A stretch of 64,000 bases of DNA from Methylobacterium sp. E-045 (lineage in GTDB: Bacteria; Pseudomonadota; Alphaproteobacteria; Rhizobiales; Beijerinckiaceae): positions 1-64,000 of the forward strand of contig NZ_JAKSYE010000125.1 in assembly GCF_022829685.1 (NCBI RefSeq). Reading direction: 5' to 3'. The stretch's first letter is position 1, and every line of letters begins with the position of its first letter. Below are positions 54,809-63,711 of this stretch, piece after piece. The notes beneath the pieces were generated by a model that made no database searches, had not been told where the DNA came from, and saw only the letters and a list, made by a program, of their open reading frames with translations. Both the position numbers and the translations under genes were made by a program.

Positions 54809-55459
54809 TCAGCCGGGCTTGCGCATCCGCAGGATCTTGAAGAAACCGCCGGGGAAGGTCGGCGAGACGCCGATGAACTCGACGCCGTTGCGCCGCGCCC
54901 AGGCCTCGATGCGCGTCGACTTGAAGGCCGAGGACCAGCCGATCTTGGTGCAGAGCGGTGCCACGATCTCCTCCACCTTGGCGACCGCGCCCTTGGTCTG
55001 GCCGAAATGGTTGGCGAGCACGATCTCCCCGCCCGGCCGCACCACGCGGAGGAATTCCGACAGCGCGGCCTCCGGGTCGGGCACCAGGGTGATGAGGAAC
55101 TGCGCGACCACCGCGTCGAAGCTCGCATCGGCATAGCCGAGGCGGCACACATCCATCACCTGGAGGCCGCGGACATGGGTGAGGCGTCGGCGCAGCACCT
55201 TGGCGCGGGCGCGCTTCAGCATGTCCTCGGACAGGTCGACGCCACAGACGAAGCTGCCCGCCGGATAATAGCCGAGGGACAGCCCGGTGCCGACCCCGGC
55301 CTCCAGGATGCGCGGCCCGCATGCGGTGGCGGCCATCACCGCGTCGCGCGCGGCGGGCTCGGTGAGCTTGTCGTAGACGACATCGTAGACCGGCGCCCAA
55401 CGGGCATAGGCCTTGCGCATCAGGGCCGTGCTCGGACCGGCCTGCGGCTCGCTCAGCAT
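54809..55459 (-). CDS. SAM-dependent methyltransferase, PmtA-like phosphatidylethanolamine N-methyltransferase
   Basis: A 216-residue class I methyltransferase. It begins with RKAYARWAPVYDVVYDKL, a Rhodobacter-type PmtA/UbiE-like opening. Motif I is ILEAGVGTGLSLGYYP; VCGVDLSEDML follows; the DASFDAVVAQFLITLVPDP and VLRPGG-type (VVRPGGEIVLANHF) motifs complete it. PmtA makes phosphatidylcholine. A different small-molecule methyltransferase cannot be excluded. It is upstream of the VTT gene. Confidence 0.65.
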   Translation of the reverse strand: MLSEPQAGPSTALMRKAYARWAPVYDVVYDKLTEPAARDAVMAATACGPRILEAGVGTGLSLGYYPAGSFVCGVDLSEDMLKRARAKVLRRRLTHVRGLQVMDVCRLGYADASFDAVVAQFLITLVPDPEAALSEFLRVVRPGGEIVLANHFGQTKGAVAKVEEIVAPLCTKIGWSSAFKSTRIEAWARRNGVEFIGVSPTFPGGFFKILRMRKPG

Positions 55460-55538
55460 TTCGTCTCTCAGTCCTGCGGATGGGAAGGGGTGGCGTCTCG
55501 GGCGGCGGAACCGGGGCGTGTCACGGGAGGCCTGGTTT

Positions 55539-56696
55539 TCAGGCCGCCTGCGCCGCTCCCGCTGCCAACGCGTCGATGCGGCGAATGGTGCCGCCGCCGA
55601 GCACGCGCGCGCGCGGGCCGTCATCGGCGTAGATGACGCAGGCCTGGCCCGGGGAGACGCCGTCCTCCGGCGTGGCCAGCACGACCTCGGCGGTTGCTCC
55701 ACCCGGATCGACCGTCAGATGCGCCGGGCGCGGTTCGCGGGTCGAGCGGACACGCACGGCCACCGGCATGTCGACGACCCCTCCGGGCGGTAAAATTCCG
55801 AGCCAGTTCAGGTCGTCGAGGCGGATGCGGCTGGTGGCCAGGGCGGAACGCGGGCCGACCACCACGCGGGCGGTGGCCGGCTCCAGCCGGATCACGTAGA
55901 GCGGCTCGCCGACGGCGAGGCGAAGACCCTTCCGCTGCCCGACCGTGTAATGGATGATGCCCTCGTGCTGGCCGAGCACGCGGCCGTCGAGGCCGACGAT
56001 GTCGCCGGCCCGCGCCGCATCCGGCCGCAGCTTGGCGATGACATCCGCGTAGCGGCCCTGCGGCACGAAGCAGATGTCCTGGCTGTCGGCCTTCTCGGCG
56101 ATGGCGAGGCCGAGCTCGCGGGCGAGGCGGCGGGTCTCGTCCTTGGGCAGTTCGCCTAAGGGAAAGCGCAGGAAGTCGAGCTGCTCGGACGTGGTGGCGT
56201 AGAGGAAGTAGCTCTGGTCACGGGCCGGATCGAGGGCGCGGTAGAGACCGCGGCCGCCGGTCTCCACGGGCCGGCTCGCCACGTAGTGGCCGGTGGCCAG
56301 CACGTCGGCATCGAGGTCGCGGGCGGTGGCGAGGAGATCCCGGAACTTGATCGAGCGGTTGCACTCGACGCAGGGAATCGGCGTCTCTCCGGCCAGATAG
56401 CTCTCGGCGAAACGGTCGATCACCGATTCCCGGAAGCGGTCCTCGTAATCGAGGACGTAATGCGGGATGCCGAGGGTCTCGGCGACGCGGCGCGCATCGT
56501 GGATGTCCTGGCCGGCGCAGCAGGCGCCCTTGCGGTGGACCGCCGCCCCATGGTCGTAGAGCTGCAGCGTGATCCCGACGATGTCGTAGCCCTGCTGCTT
56601 GAGCAGTCCGGCCACCACGGAGGAATCCACCCCGCCGGACATGGCGACGACGACACGCGTCTCGTGCGGGGCCTTGGGAAGGTCGAGGGAGTTCAT
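55539..56696 (-). CDS. mnmA: tRNA-specific 2-thiouridylase MnmA
   Basis: A 385-residue enzyme with the PP-loop VVVAMSGGVDSSVVAGLL, the catalytic cysteines in PIPCVECNRSIKF and KADSQDICFVPQGRY, and a C-terminal barrel (VYADDGPRARVLGGGTI-like). It thiolates U34 of Lys, Glu and Gln tRNAs. The true start is the ATG at 56696; one GTG codon lies before it. It is divergent from fliK. Confidence 0.9.
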   Translation of the reverse strand: MNSLDLPKAPHETRVVVAMSGGVDSSVVAGLLKQQGYDIVGITLQLYDHGAAVHRKGACCAGQDIHDARRVAETLGIPHYVLDYEDRFRESVIDRFAESYLAGETPIPCVECNRSIKFRDLLATARDLDADVLATGHYVASRPVETGGRGLYRALDPARDQSYFLYATTSEQLDFLRFPLGELPKDETRRLARELGLAIAEKADSQDICFVPQGRYADVIAKLRPDAARAGDIVGLDGRVLGQHEGIIHYTVGQRKGLRLAVGEPLYVIRLEPATARVVVGPRSALATSRIRLDDLNWLGILPPGGVVDMPVAVRVRSTREPRPAHLTVDPGGATAEVVLATPEDGVSPGQACVIYADDGPRARVLGGGTIRRIDALAAGAAQAA

Positions 56697-56920
56697 CACG
56701 TCACGGGTTCGCCGGCAGGCCGCAGCGCCCGCACATGCGGAGTCTATAGCGATCCTGAGGTGGAACTTCCAGGCAGGCCGGGGGCAGGTCTCGCATGCCG
56801 GAGGGCCGCACCCGGCAAATCCTGCCCGGACAGGGACGATTTCGCCGGGTCGCCGCGGCGCGATTCACGGGCGACGAAAAAATTCGGCCGTCGGACCAAT
56901 GGTTTGCCGGGCGCGCCTTG

Positions 56921-56936
56921 TGGCTCGGAGTTTGCG
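56921..56936 (+). promoter_or_regulatory. Candidate sigma-54 promoter upstream of fliK
   Basis: TGGCTCGGAGTTTGCG has the GG-N10-GC spacing of sigma-54 (-24/-12) promoters: TGGC..., then TTGC. It lies 28 bp before the fliK ATG. The nearby flbD gene encodes a sigma-54 activator, which fits. Confidence 0.5.
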
Positions 56937-56963
56937 CGGTGGTGGGCGAGGAGACTACGCCGA

Positions 56964-58625
56964 ATGGCCACCACGTCGATCAACGGAGACCAGGCCTCGC
57001 GGTTCGCGGGCGCCCCGCGTTCCGCCCCGCTTCCTGCCACCGATGCGGCGGGCCGCGAACGATTCCGCCTCCCCGCAGGCGAGCCGAAGCCGGCTCCGGC
57101 CTCACGCAAGGCCATGGAGCCGAAGGCGGCCATCCGCGAGGGTGAGGCGGCCAAGACCGACGCCGCGACGTCGTCGGCTTCGCCCATCGCGGAACCGTCC
57201 TCGCCGGTCTCCAAAGCTCTCCGGCCGGGCAAGACGATCCCGCCGTCGAAGGGCGATGCCGGAGGTGTGGTCGCAGCCGAAGCGGCGCTGCGGGAACAGC
57301 ATCCGGTTTCAGGACAGATCGGAGACCTGGCCGAGACACGACCGCTGCGAGCCGGAAGGGACGAGGATCAGGCGACGCCGCCCGGCGAGGCCGGTCTCGG
57401 AGGTTTGCCGTGGTCGCCCCAGCAGCCGGCCTTGGGCGCCGCCATGCCGGTATCCGATGGCGCTCAGGCACCGCAGGTCTCATCCGGACAGGAAGGAGAT
57501 CGCGGTTCCTCGGGGAGCCCGGTGGACACCGCCCCTCTTTCGGGTCCGCCGGTGCAGGGTCACGCTTCGGCTCTCTCCTCATCGGCGGAGGGCGGCGGGT
57601 CGCAGGTCGCGCTGTCGCATCGGCCGACGTTGCAGCAAACGATACAGGCTCCCGGCACGATGCCTCGGAGCGGCGCGACTTCGCCCACGGCGGAGCAGAA
57701 TGCGGCAACCGCTTCGGCTCAGGGGATCGCGACGTCGGCCGTCGAAGCCGACCCGGTCACGGCGATCGAGGAGCGGAGCGACGACGGTGCGGTTCCGGCG
57801 GACGGGACGGGTGCGAACCCGACCGCCGCTCTCGCCCCGCCCGGACTTCTGACGCCTGTGCCCCCGGCCAACGCTCCCGCGATGGCGGTTCAGGCCGGTG
57901 CCGCACCGTCTCCGAACGCGAGCGCCATCGTTCCACCCGGCACAGGCCCCTTGCAAGCCGCCGCCGGTCGCTCCGTCTCCGTCTCGGTATCCGGCGCCGA
58001 TCGGCCGGCTGCGTCCCAGCGCGAGACCGTATCGGCCGAGGCTTTCGACGAACTCGCGTCCGGATCGACGGTCACCTCCGACGATCTCGCGTCCGCCCCC
58101 GCGGCGCCCTTCAGCCCCTTGCCCGCAGCTCATACTCACGCGCCCGCACCGGAACCCGCGGGTGCCCTCCCCCAGACACAGGCGGCACCGGTGCCCCTTG
58201 GCGCGGTGCCGATGACCATCGGGCTCCGGTCGCTGGCCGGGTCGAACCGGTTCGAGATCAGCCTCGATCCGAAGGATCTCGGGCGGATCGACGTGAATCT
58301 CGACATCGACAAGGACAGCGGCACCGTCACCGCGCATCTCACGGTCGACAGGCCGGAGACCCTGGCGCTGCTCCAGCGCGATGTCGGCAACCTGCAGCAG
58401 GCCCTGTCACAGGCCGGCTTCGATGCGGGCGACGCCGCCATCAACCTGTCCCTGCGCAGTGACACCGGCTCCAATGGGGGCAGCGGCGCCGAGCGGGATG
58501 CCGGGGGCGGCCGGGAGGGCCGTCCCGGCGCGCCCGGTTCCGACCTGAAAGACCCGCGCCTTTCGAACGACGCCGTGCCGCTGCAGATGCTGCGCGGCCT
58601 CGGCGGCATCGACATCCGAATCTGA
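56964..58625 (+). CDS. fliK: Flagellar hook-length control protein FliK
   Basis: A 553-residue protein. A long Ala/Pro/Ser/Gly-rich, low-complexity N-terminal region (1-410) precedes the conserved Flg_hook domain: GLRSLAGSNRFEISLDPKDL, GRIDVNLDIDK, HLTVDRPETLALLQRD and LQQALSQAGFD. It measures hook length and switches export specificity. GAGGAG precedes the ATG at 56964, which matches the gene better than an open extension upstream that overlaps mnmA. Confidence 0.85.
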   Translation: MATTSINGDQASRFAGAPRSAPLPATDAAGRERFRLPAGEPKPAPASRKAMEPKAAIREGEAAKTDAATSSASPIAEPSSPVSKALRPGKTIPPSKGDAGGVVAAEAALREQHPVSGQIGDLAETRPLRAGRDEDQATPPGEAGLGGLPWSPQQPALGAAMPVSDGAQAPQVSSGQEGDRGSSGSPVDTAPLSGPPVQGHASALSSSAEGGGSQVALSHRPTLQQTIQAPGTMPRSGATSPTAEQNAATASAQGIATSAVEADPVTAIEERSDDGAVPADGTGANPTAALAPPGLLTPVPPANAPAMAVQAGAAPSPNASAIVPPGTGPLQAAAGRSVSVSVSGADRPAASQRETVSAEAFDELASGSTVTSDDLASAPAAPFSPLPAAHTHAPAPEPAGALPQTQAAPVPLGAVPMTIGLRSLAGSNRFEISLDPKDLGRIDVNLDIDKDSGTVTAHLTVDRPETLALLQRDVGNLQQALSQAGFDAGDAAINLSLRSDTGSNGGSGAERDAGGGREGRPGAPGSDLKDPRLSNDAVPLQMLRGLGGIDIRI

Positions 58626-58635
58626 GGAGACCGCC

Positions 58636-59316
58636 ATGACATCGGGCATCACCGGAGCTTCGAGCAGCTCCTCCATCTCGAGCACCAAGACCGCCACCGG
58701 CGCGTCCCAGGAGATCGCCGGCAACTTCCAGCAGTTCCTGACCCTGCTCACGACGCAGCTCAAGAACCAGAACCCGATGGACCCGCTGGACACCAACCAG
58801 TTCACGCAGCAGCTCGTGCAATATGCCGGCGTCGAGCAGCAGCTGAAGTCGAACGACCGGCTGGATTCGATCCTCAACAACGCGAAGGCCTCGAGCGCGG
58901 CCGCCGCCACCGGCTTCATCGGCCAGAGCGTGACGGCGGACGGGCGCGTCGCCGACTTGAAGGACGGTTCGGCGGTCTGGACCCTGACGCCGGCGCGCGC
59001 GGCCAAACAGGCGACGATGACGATCAGCGATGCCAAGGGCAACGTGGTCGCGACCCAGACGAAAGCCCTGAATGCCGGGGCGCAGACCTTCGCCTGGGAC
59101 GGTCGGTCCACCTCCGGCTTCACCTCCGCCAACGGCAGCTATTCGATCAAGATCGATGCCTTCGACGCCACTGGTGCACAGGTTAGCGTCGACACGCAGG
59201 TCGCCGGAAAAGTCGACGGCGTCGATCTCAGCGGCAGCGAGCCGGTGCTGCTGATCGGCACGTCGCGGCTGCCGATATCGAGCGTGCAGAACATCGGAAC
59301 CGGGTTGTCCACATGA
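58636..59316 (+). CDS. flgD: Flagellar hook-capping protein FlgD
   Basis: A 226-residue protein. The N-terminal FLTLLTTQLKNQNPMDPLDT and QFTQQLVQYAGVEQQLKSN is the FlgD signature, followed by a tandem beta domain with GFIGQSVTADG and NGSYSIKIDAFDATG. It caps the growing hook. It begins 10 bp after fliK, with GAGGAGA upstream, so they form an operon. Confidence 0.9.
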   Translation: MTSGITGASSSSSISSTKTATGASQEIAGNFQQFLTLLTTQLKNQNPMDPLDTNQFTQQLVQYAGVEQQLKSNDRLDSILNNAKASSAAAATGFIGQSVTADGRVADLKDGSAVWTLTPARAAKQATMTISDAKGNVVATQTKALNAGAQTFAWDGRSTSGFTSANGSYSIKIDAFDATGAQVSVDTQVAGKVDGVDLSGSEPVLLIGTSRLPISSVQNIGTGLST

Positions 59317-59420
59317 TCCTGGCAAAAACGAATCAGATGCAATCGATCCGCTTCAACATATCTTAAGCGGGCGCAAGTAGCTTCCAACCTCGACAGGTCA
59401 GTCGAGTTGTAGAGCGTATC

Positions 59421-59696
59421 ATGACCGAACCAAGCCGCCCGAGAGTCAAGTACGTCATCGGGCCAGATGGAAGCCCGCTGACGATCGCGGATCTTCCGCC
59501 GACCACGACCAGACGATGGGTCATCCGCCGCAAGGCCGAGGTCGTCGCCGCCGTCCGCGGCGGTCTCCTCAGCCTCGAGGAAGCCTGCCAGCGTTATACC
59601 CTTACCACCGAAGAATTCCTGAGCTGGCAGTTCTCCATCGACCAGCACGGCCTGGCCGGATTGCGGACCACCCGGATCCAGCATTACCGCCACTGA
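59421..59696 (+). CDS. sciP: CtrA inhibitor SciP (DUF1153)
   Basis: A 91-residue protein nearly identical in pattern to Caulobacter SciP: KYVIGPDGSPLTIADLPP, RRWVIRRKAEVVAAVRGG, LSLEEACQRYTLTTEEFLSW and HGLAGLRTTRIQHY. A helix-turn-helix in the second half binds DNA and CtrA. SciP represses CtrA-dependent transcription in G1 (family knowledge). The gene sits between flgD and fliF, as expected for a flagellar regulator, and ends in a strong terminator. Confidence 0.9.
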   Translation: MTEPSRPRVKYVIGPDGSPLTIADLPPTTTRRWVIRRKAEVVAAVRGGLLSLEEACQRYTLTTEEFLSWQFSIDQHGLAGLRTTRIQHYRH

Positions 59697-59763
59697 GATC
59701 GCGACGAATCGGCACCCTGGTCGGGTGTCGAAACGCCCCCTTCGACCGACGGTCACTCTGAAT

Positions 59764-59802
59764 AAAGAACCGCGCCCTCCCCGGGGCGCGGTTCTTTCTT
59801 TT
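59764..59802 (+). terminator. Rho-independent terminator after sciP
   Basis: AAAGAACCGCGCCC (59764-59777) and GGGCGCGGTTCTTT (59784-59797) form a 14-bp perfect stem with a 6-base loop; CTTTT follows. It separates sciP from fliF. Confidence 0.85.
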
Positions 59803-59864
59803 CCGCGGCTGACTCGCGCCGGACCGGCACGGGCCGACCCTTTTTTCGCCCGTTAAGGAAATCG

Positions 59865-59880
59865 TTAACCGAACGCTAAC
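59865..59880 (+). promoter_or_regulatory. CtrA-type half-site pair upstream of fliF
   Basis: TTAA (59865-59868) and CTAA (59876-59879) are separated by 7 bases, matching TTAA-N7-TTAA with one change; a further TTAA lies at 59853-59856. It lies about 75 bp before the fliF GTG. CtrA controls fliF in Caulobacter. Confidence 0.5.
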
Positions 59881-59952
59881 CACGACCTGGGCAAATTTTG
59901 CCGAGCGGGCGCGGCTCTTCCGTCGCTCGGGTTCGGGTGGGTACGTGGCGTC

Positions 59953-61566
59953 GTGAAGTCGGTTCTCGAACTGGTGACGAAGTTGGGACCGGCGCGGCTC
60001 GCGGCCATGGCGGCCGTGACGCTGACGTTGATCGGCTTCTTCGCCTTCGTGATCCTGCGCGTCTCGAAGCCCGATATGGGCGTGCTGTTCTCCGACCTGT
60101 CGATGCAGGATTCGGGCGCCGTCATCCGTGACCTCGATGCGCGCGGCATCAAGTACGAGACGCGCGGCGATGCCGGCCAGACCATCATGGCGCCCCGCGC
60201 CGACCTGCCCCGCCTGCGGATGGACCTCGCCGGCAAGGGCCTGCCCAGCGCCACGGGCGTCGGCTACGAGATCTTCGACAAGGGCGATGCGTTCTCGTCC
60301 ACCAACTTCGTCCAGAACGTCAATCACCTGCGCGCCCTGGAGGGCGAACTCGCGCGCTCCATCCGGGCCATCGGCCGGGTCCAGGCCGCGCGCGTCCACC
60401 TCGTCATTCCGGAACGCCGCCTGTTCGAGCGCGACCGTGAATTGCCGAGCGCGGCCATCGTGCTCAAGCTGGTCGGCGACATGGACCCGTCCCAGGTCCG
60501 CGCCATCCGCCATCTCGCCGCCTCCGCGGTGGAGGGTCTGAAACCGGAACGGATCTCCATCGTCGACGAGCGCGGTCGCCTGCTGGCGGACGGGGCTCGC
60601 GGCGCGGAGGCCGAGACCGGTGCCGGCATGGAGGAGAAGCAGGTCGGTCTCGAGCGCCGCCTGCGGTCCCAGATCGAAGAGATCGTGGCCGGCATCGTCG
60701 GCACGGGCCGCTCGCGGGTCCAGGTCACCGCGGAACTCGACCGGAACCGGATCGAGAGCCGCTCTGAGACCTTCGATCCGGAGAGCAAGGTCGTCCGCTC
60801 CACGCAGACCCGCAGCGAAAGCGCGCTGACGGGGGGCAGCGAGGGCGCCGTGACCGTCGGAAACGAACTGCCCGGCGCCAACCAGACGAACCCGAATCCG
60901 AGTTCGAAAGATTCCTCGAAGAAGGACGAGGAGACCACGAATTACGAGATCTCCCGCGTCACCAAGACGGTGATCGAGGAGGGCGGACGTCTGAAGCGCC
61001 TGTCGGTGGCGGTTCTCGTCGACGGCGCCTACGTGCCGGGCGCCGATGGACGCCCCGTCTATCAGCCCCGCCCGGCCAACGACATCGAGCGTATCGCCAC
61101 TCTCGTCCGCACCGCCATCGGCTTCGACAAGGATCGTGGCGATCAGGTCGAGGTGGTCAACCTGCGTTTCGCCGAGACTCCCGCGCCCGTCGAGTTCACC
61201 GAGCCGTCGCTGATCCAGTCGCTGCTGGCTCCGTCGAAGGAGGACGTCATGCGCATGGTCGAACTGACCGTGCTTCTTCTCCTGACGGTGATCGTTCTCC
61301 TCGCCGTGGTCCGTCCCCTGGTGCGCCGCGTCCTCACCGCCGAACCGACCCAGGCCGTCCTGGTCGCGGGGCCGGCAATGGCCGGCGGCGAGCCGGGCGC
61401 CGATCAGATGCTACAGGCCCGCGACAACCCCACCGCCCGCCTCGTCGACTTCGCGCAGTTGAACGGCAAGGTGCAGGCCGAGACCGTCCAGAGGGTGGTG
61501 GACATGGTCCGCGGCAGCCCGAGCGAGACGGTGGAGGTCCTGCGCAACTGGATCCACGACAGTTGA
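59953..61566 (+). CDS. fliF: Flagellar M-ring protein FliF
   Basis: A 537-residue MS-ring subunit. N-terminal helix AAMAAVTLTLIGFFAFVIL, then SDLSMQDSGAVIRDLDARGI and the ring-building motifs (GDAFSSTNFVQNVNHLRALEG, RVQAARVHLVIPERRLF), and a C-terminal helix LLLLTVIVLLAVVRPLV. The cytoplasmic tail (VDFAQLNGKVQAETVQRVVD) is the FliG-binding region. GTG start at 59953. First gene of the fliF-fliG-fliH-fliN-flbD operon. Confidence 0.9.
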   Translation: MKSVLELVTKLGPARLAAMAAVTLTLIGFFAFVILRVSKPDMGVLFSDLSMQDSGAVIRDLDARGIKYETRGDAGQTIMAPRADLPRLRMDLAGKGLPSATGVGYEIFDKGDAFSSTNFVQNVNHLRALEGELARSIRAIGRVQAARVHLVIPERRLFERDRELPSAAIVLKLVGDMDPSQVRAIRHLAASAVEGLKPERISIVDERGRLLADGARGAEAETGAGMEEKQVGLERRLRSQIEEIVAGIVGTGRSRVQVTAELDRNRIESRSETFDPESKVVRSTQTRSESALTGGSEGAVTVGNELPGANQTNPNPSSKDSSKKDEETTNYEISRVTKTVIEEGGRLKRLSVAVLVDGAYVPGADGRPVYQPRPANDIERIATLVRTAIGFDKDRGDQVEVVNLRFAETPAPVEFTEPSLIQSLLAPSKEDVMRMVELTVLLLLTVIVLLAVVRPLVRRVLTAEPTQAVLVAGPAMAGGEPGADQMLQARDNPTARLVDFAQLNGKVQAETVQRVVDMVRGSPSETVEVLRNWIHDS

Positions 61567-61627
61567 GCGGCCCGGAGACGGCATTCGAAACGGCAGCGGC
61601 AGTGGCAACGGCGAAGAGGAGTGAGGC

Positions 61628-62677
61628 ATGGCCTCGGGTTTGACCGTCATCCCGGATCAGGAGCTCGGCAAGGCGGGCTTGAGCGCCATGACCGGTGCCC
61701 AGCGCGCGGCTGCGCTTCTCCTGCTCCTCGGCGAGACGGAGGGCGCGCCGATCTGGCAGATGCTCGACGAGGAAGAGGTCAAGATGGTCTCTCACGCCAT
61801 GGTCCAGCTCGGATCGCTGGAGGCGGAGACCGTCGAGAGGCTGATCGTGGACTTCGTCTCGCGGCTCTCCTCGGGCGGCGGCATCACCTCCAACTACGAG
61901 CGGACGGAGTCGCTGCTCCTCAAGATCTTTCCCTCCGAGCAGGTCTCGTCGATCATGGCGGAGATCAAGGGCGCCTCGGGCAAGCGGGTCTGGGCGAGCC
62001 TGACGCAGATCGATCCGGAGATCCTCGCCTCGTTCCTGCGCAACGAGTATCCGCAGACGGTCTCCGTGGTGCTGTCGAAGGTGCGCCCCGACTACGCGGC
62101 CAAGGTCCTGACGATCCTGCCCGAGGACTTCGCCATCGACGTCCTCAACCGCATGCTGCGGATGGAGACGGTGCAGAAGGAGGCCCTGCGCCACATCGAG
62201 GAGACCCTGCGCGTCGAGTTCGTCTCCACCATCGCACAGACCACCCGCCGCGATGCCCACGAACTGATGGCGGACGTGTTCAACGCCTTCGACCGCCAGA
62301 CCGAGGGCCGCTTCCTCGCGGCCCTGGACCAGGCCAATCGCGGCTCGGCCAAGAAGATCCGCCAGCTCATGTTCACCTTCGAGGATCTGCTGAAGCTCGA
62401 TGCGGGCAGTGTCCAGACCCTCCTGCGCAAGGTCGACAACGACACCCTGTGCCGCGCCCTCAAGGGCGCCGACGAGCGCGTGCGCAACTTCTTCCTCAAG
62501 AACATGTCCACCCGCGCGGCCAAGAACATCACCGACGAGATGGGCTCCCTCGGCCCGATCCGCCTCAAGGACGTCGATGAGGCCCAGGCCAAGATGACCG
62601 AACTCGCCAAGGAACTGGCCGAGAAGGGCGAGATCATGATCTCCAAGTCCAGCGGCGAAGAGGAGCTGGTCTATTGA
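61628..62677 (+). CDS. fliG: Flagellar motor switch protein FliG
   Basis: A 349-residue protein. AAALLLLLGETEG, LIVDFVSRLSSGG and HPQTVSVVL-like EYPQTVSVVLSKV mark the N and M domains. The torque-generating C domain shows FTFEDLLKLDAGSVQTLL and LKGADERVRNFFLKNMSTRA, with charged residues facing MotA. It ends in the TTGA overlap with fliH. Confidence 0.95.
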   Translation: MASGLTVIPDQELGKAGLSAMTGAQRAAALLLLLGETEGAPIWQMLDEEEVKMVSHAMVQLGSLEAETVERLIVDFVSRLSSGGGITSNYERTESLLLKIFPSEQVSSIMAEIKGASGKRVWASLTQIDPEILASFLRNEYPQTVSVVLSKVRPDYAAKVLTILPEDFAIDVLNRMLRMETVQKEALRHIEETLRVEFVSTIAQTTRRDAHELMADVFNAFDRQTEGRFLAALDQANRGSAKKIRQLMFTFEDLLKLDAGSVQTLLRKVDNDTLCRALKGADERVRNFFLKNMSTRAAKNITDEMGSLGPIRLKDVDEAQAKMTELAKELAEKGEIMISKSSGEEELVY

Positions 62678-63267
62678 ACGCCCGCCGGTTCCTCTTCGAC
62701 ACCGATTTCCGGCCGCGCGAGGGCGCGACCGCCTCGCCGAAGGAGGCGGCGGCCCTCGCCGAGGCCGTGGCGCAGGCCCATGCCCGCGGTGTCCAGGAAG
62801 GCCGTGCCCAGGCCGAGGCTCAGGCCCAGGCCCGCATGGCCGATGCCCTCACCCGCGTCGGCCTCGCCGCGGCCGGTCTCATCGGTCAGGCCGACGCGCG
62901 GGATGCGGCGCGTGAGGAGGAGGCCCTGGCCTTCGCCGTCTCCCTGGCGCGGCGCATCGCCGGCGATGCCCTCGACACCCAGCCGCTCGCGGCCATCGGC
63001 GACGCGGCCCGCGCGGCCCTGCAGCACCTGCGCGGCGTGCCGCATCTGGTGGTGCGCGTGAACGACCGGCTGGTGGACGAGGCCGAGGCGCTGGTGAAGA
63101 GCCTCGCCCGCGAGCGCGGCTTCGAGGGGCGCCTCATCGTCCTCGGCGAGCCCGACCTCGCCCCCGGAGACGCCCGGATGGACTGGGCCGATGGCGGCGT
63201 CGTGCGCGACCGCGCCCGTATCGAGGCCGCCGTGCTCGAAGCCATCGGCCACCCTCTCGAATCCTGA
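62674..63267 (+). CDS. fliH: Flagellar assembly protein FliH (FlbE-like)
   Basis: A 197-residue protein. An Ala/Gln-rich helical N-terminal half (AHARGVQEGRAQAEAQAQAR) precedes LAFAVSLARRIAGDAL and HLVVRVNDRLVDEAEALVKS, the FliH/FlbE C-terminal domain with VILGDPDL-like LIVLGEPDLAPGDARMDWADGG. It regulates the FliI export ATPase. TTG start overlaps the fliG stop. Position equals Caulobacter flbE. Confidence 0.75.
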   Translation: MNARRFLFDTDFRPREGATASPKEAAALAEAVAQAHARGVQEGRAQAEAQAQARMADALTRVGLAAAGLIGQADARDAAREEEALAFAVSLARRIAGDALDTQPLAAIGDAARAALQHLRGVPHLVVRVNDRLVDEAEALVKSLARERGFEGRLIVLGEPDLAPGDARMDWADGGVVRDRARIEAAVLEAIGHPLES

Positions 63268-63314
63268 TCCGTCGACGCTCGACCTCTTAACACCTGCGAC
63301 AGCGAAAGCCCGTG

Positions 63315-63659
63315 ATGTCCGACAACTTCAGCCTTCCGCAGCTCAACGGCATCGAGTCGTCCTTCGATAGGCTCGGCTCCGAATCGATCCGCGAGGCGCC
63401 CACGACCCCGAAGAGCGCCGCCGACCTCGAACAGGTCTTCGACGTTCCCGTGGTGGTCTCGGCCGTGCTCGGTTCGTCGCGCATGCCCATCGGCGACCTG
63501 CTGCGGCTGCAGGCGGGCGCCGTCCTGGAGCTCGACCGCAAGGTCGGCGAGGCCATCGACATCTTCGTCAACAACCGCCTGGTCGCCCGTGGCGAGGTCG
63601 TCCTCGTCGAGGAGCGCCTCGGCGTGACGATGACCGAGATCATCAAGAGCGACCACTGA
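63315..63659 (+). CDS. fliN: Flagellar motor switch protein FliN
   Basis: A 114-residue SpoA-fold protein. DLEQVFDVPVVVSAVLGSSR, IGDLLRLQAGAVLELDRKVG and VNNRLVARGEVVLVEERLGV are FliN signatures. It forms the C-ring base with FliG and FliM. ATG at 63315; a GTG just before is an alternative. Confidence 0.9.
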   Translation: MSDNFSLPQLNGIESSFDRLGSESIREAPTTPKSAADLEQVFDVPVVVSAVLGSSRMPIGDLLRLQAGAVLELDRKVGEAIDIFVNNRLVARGEVVLVEERLGVTMTEIIKSDH

Positions 63660-63711
63660 TCCCGCCCGCCGCGCTGCTGCGCGAGGCTCCACCGGCACAG
63701 GATACTAGACC

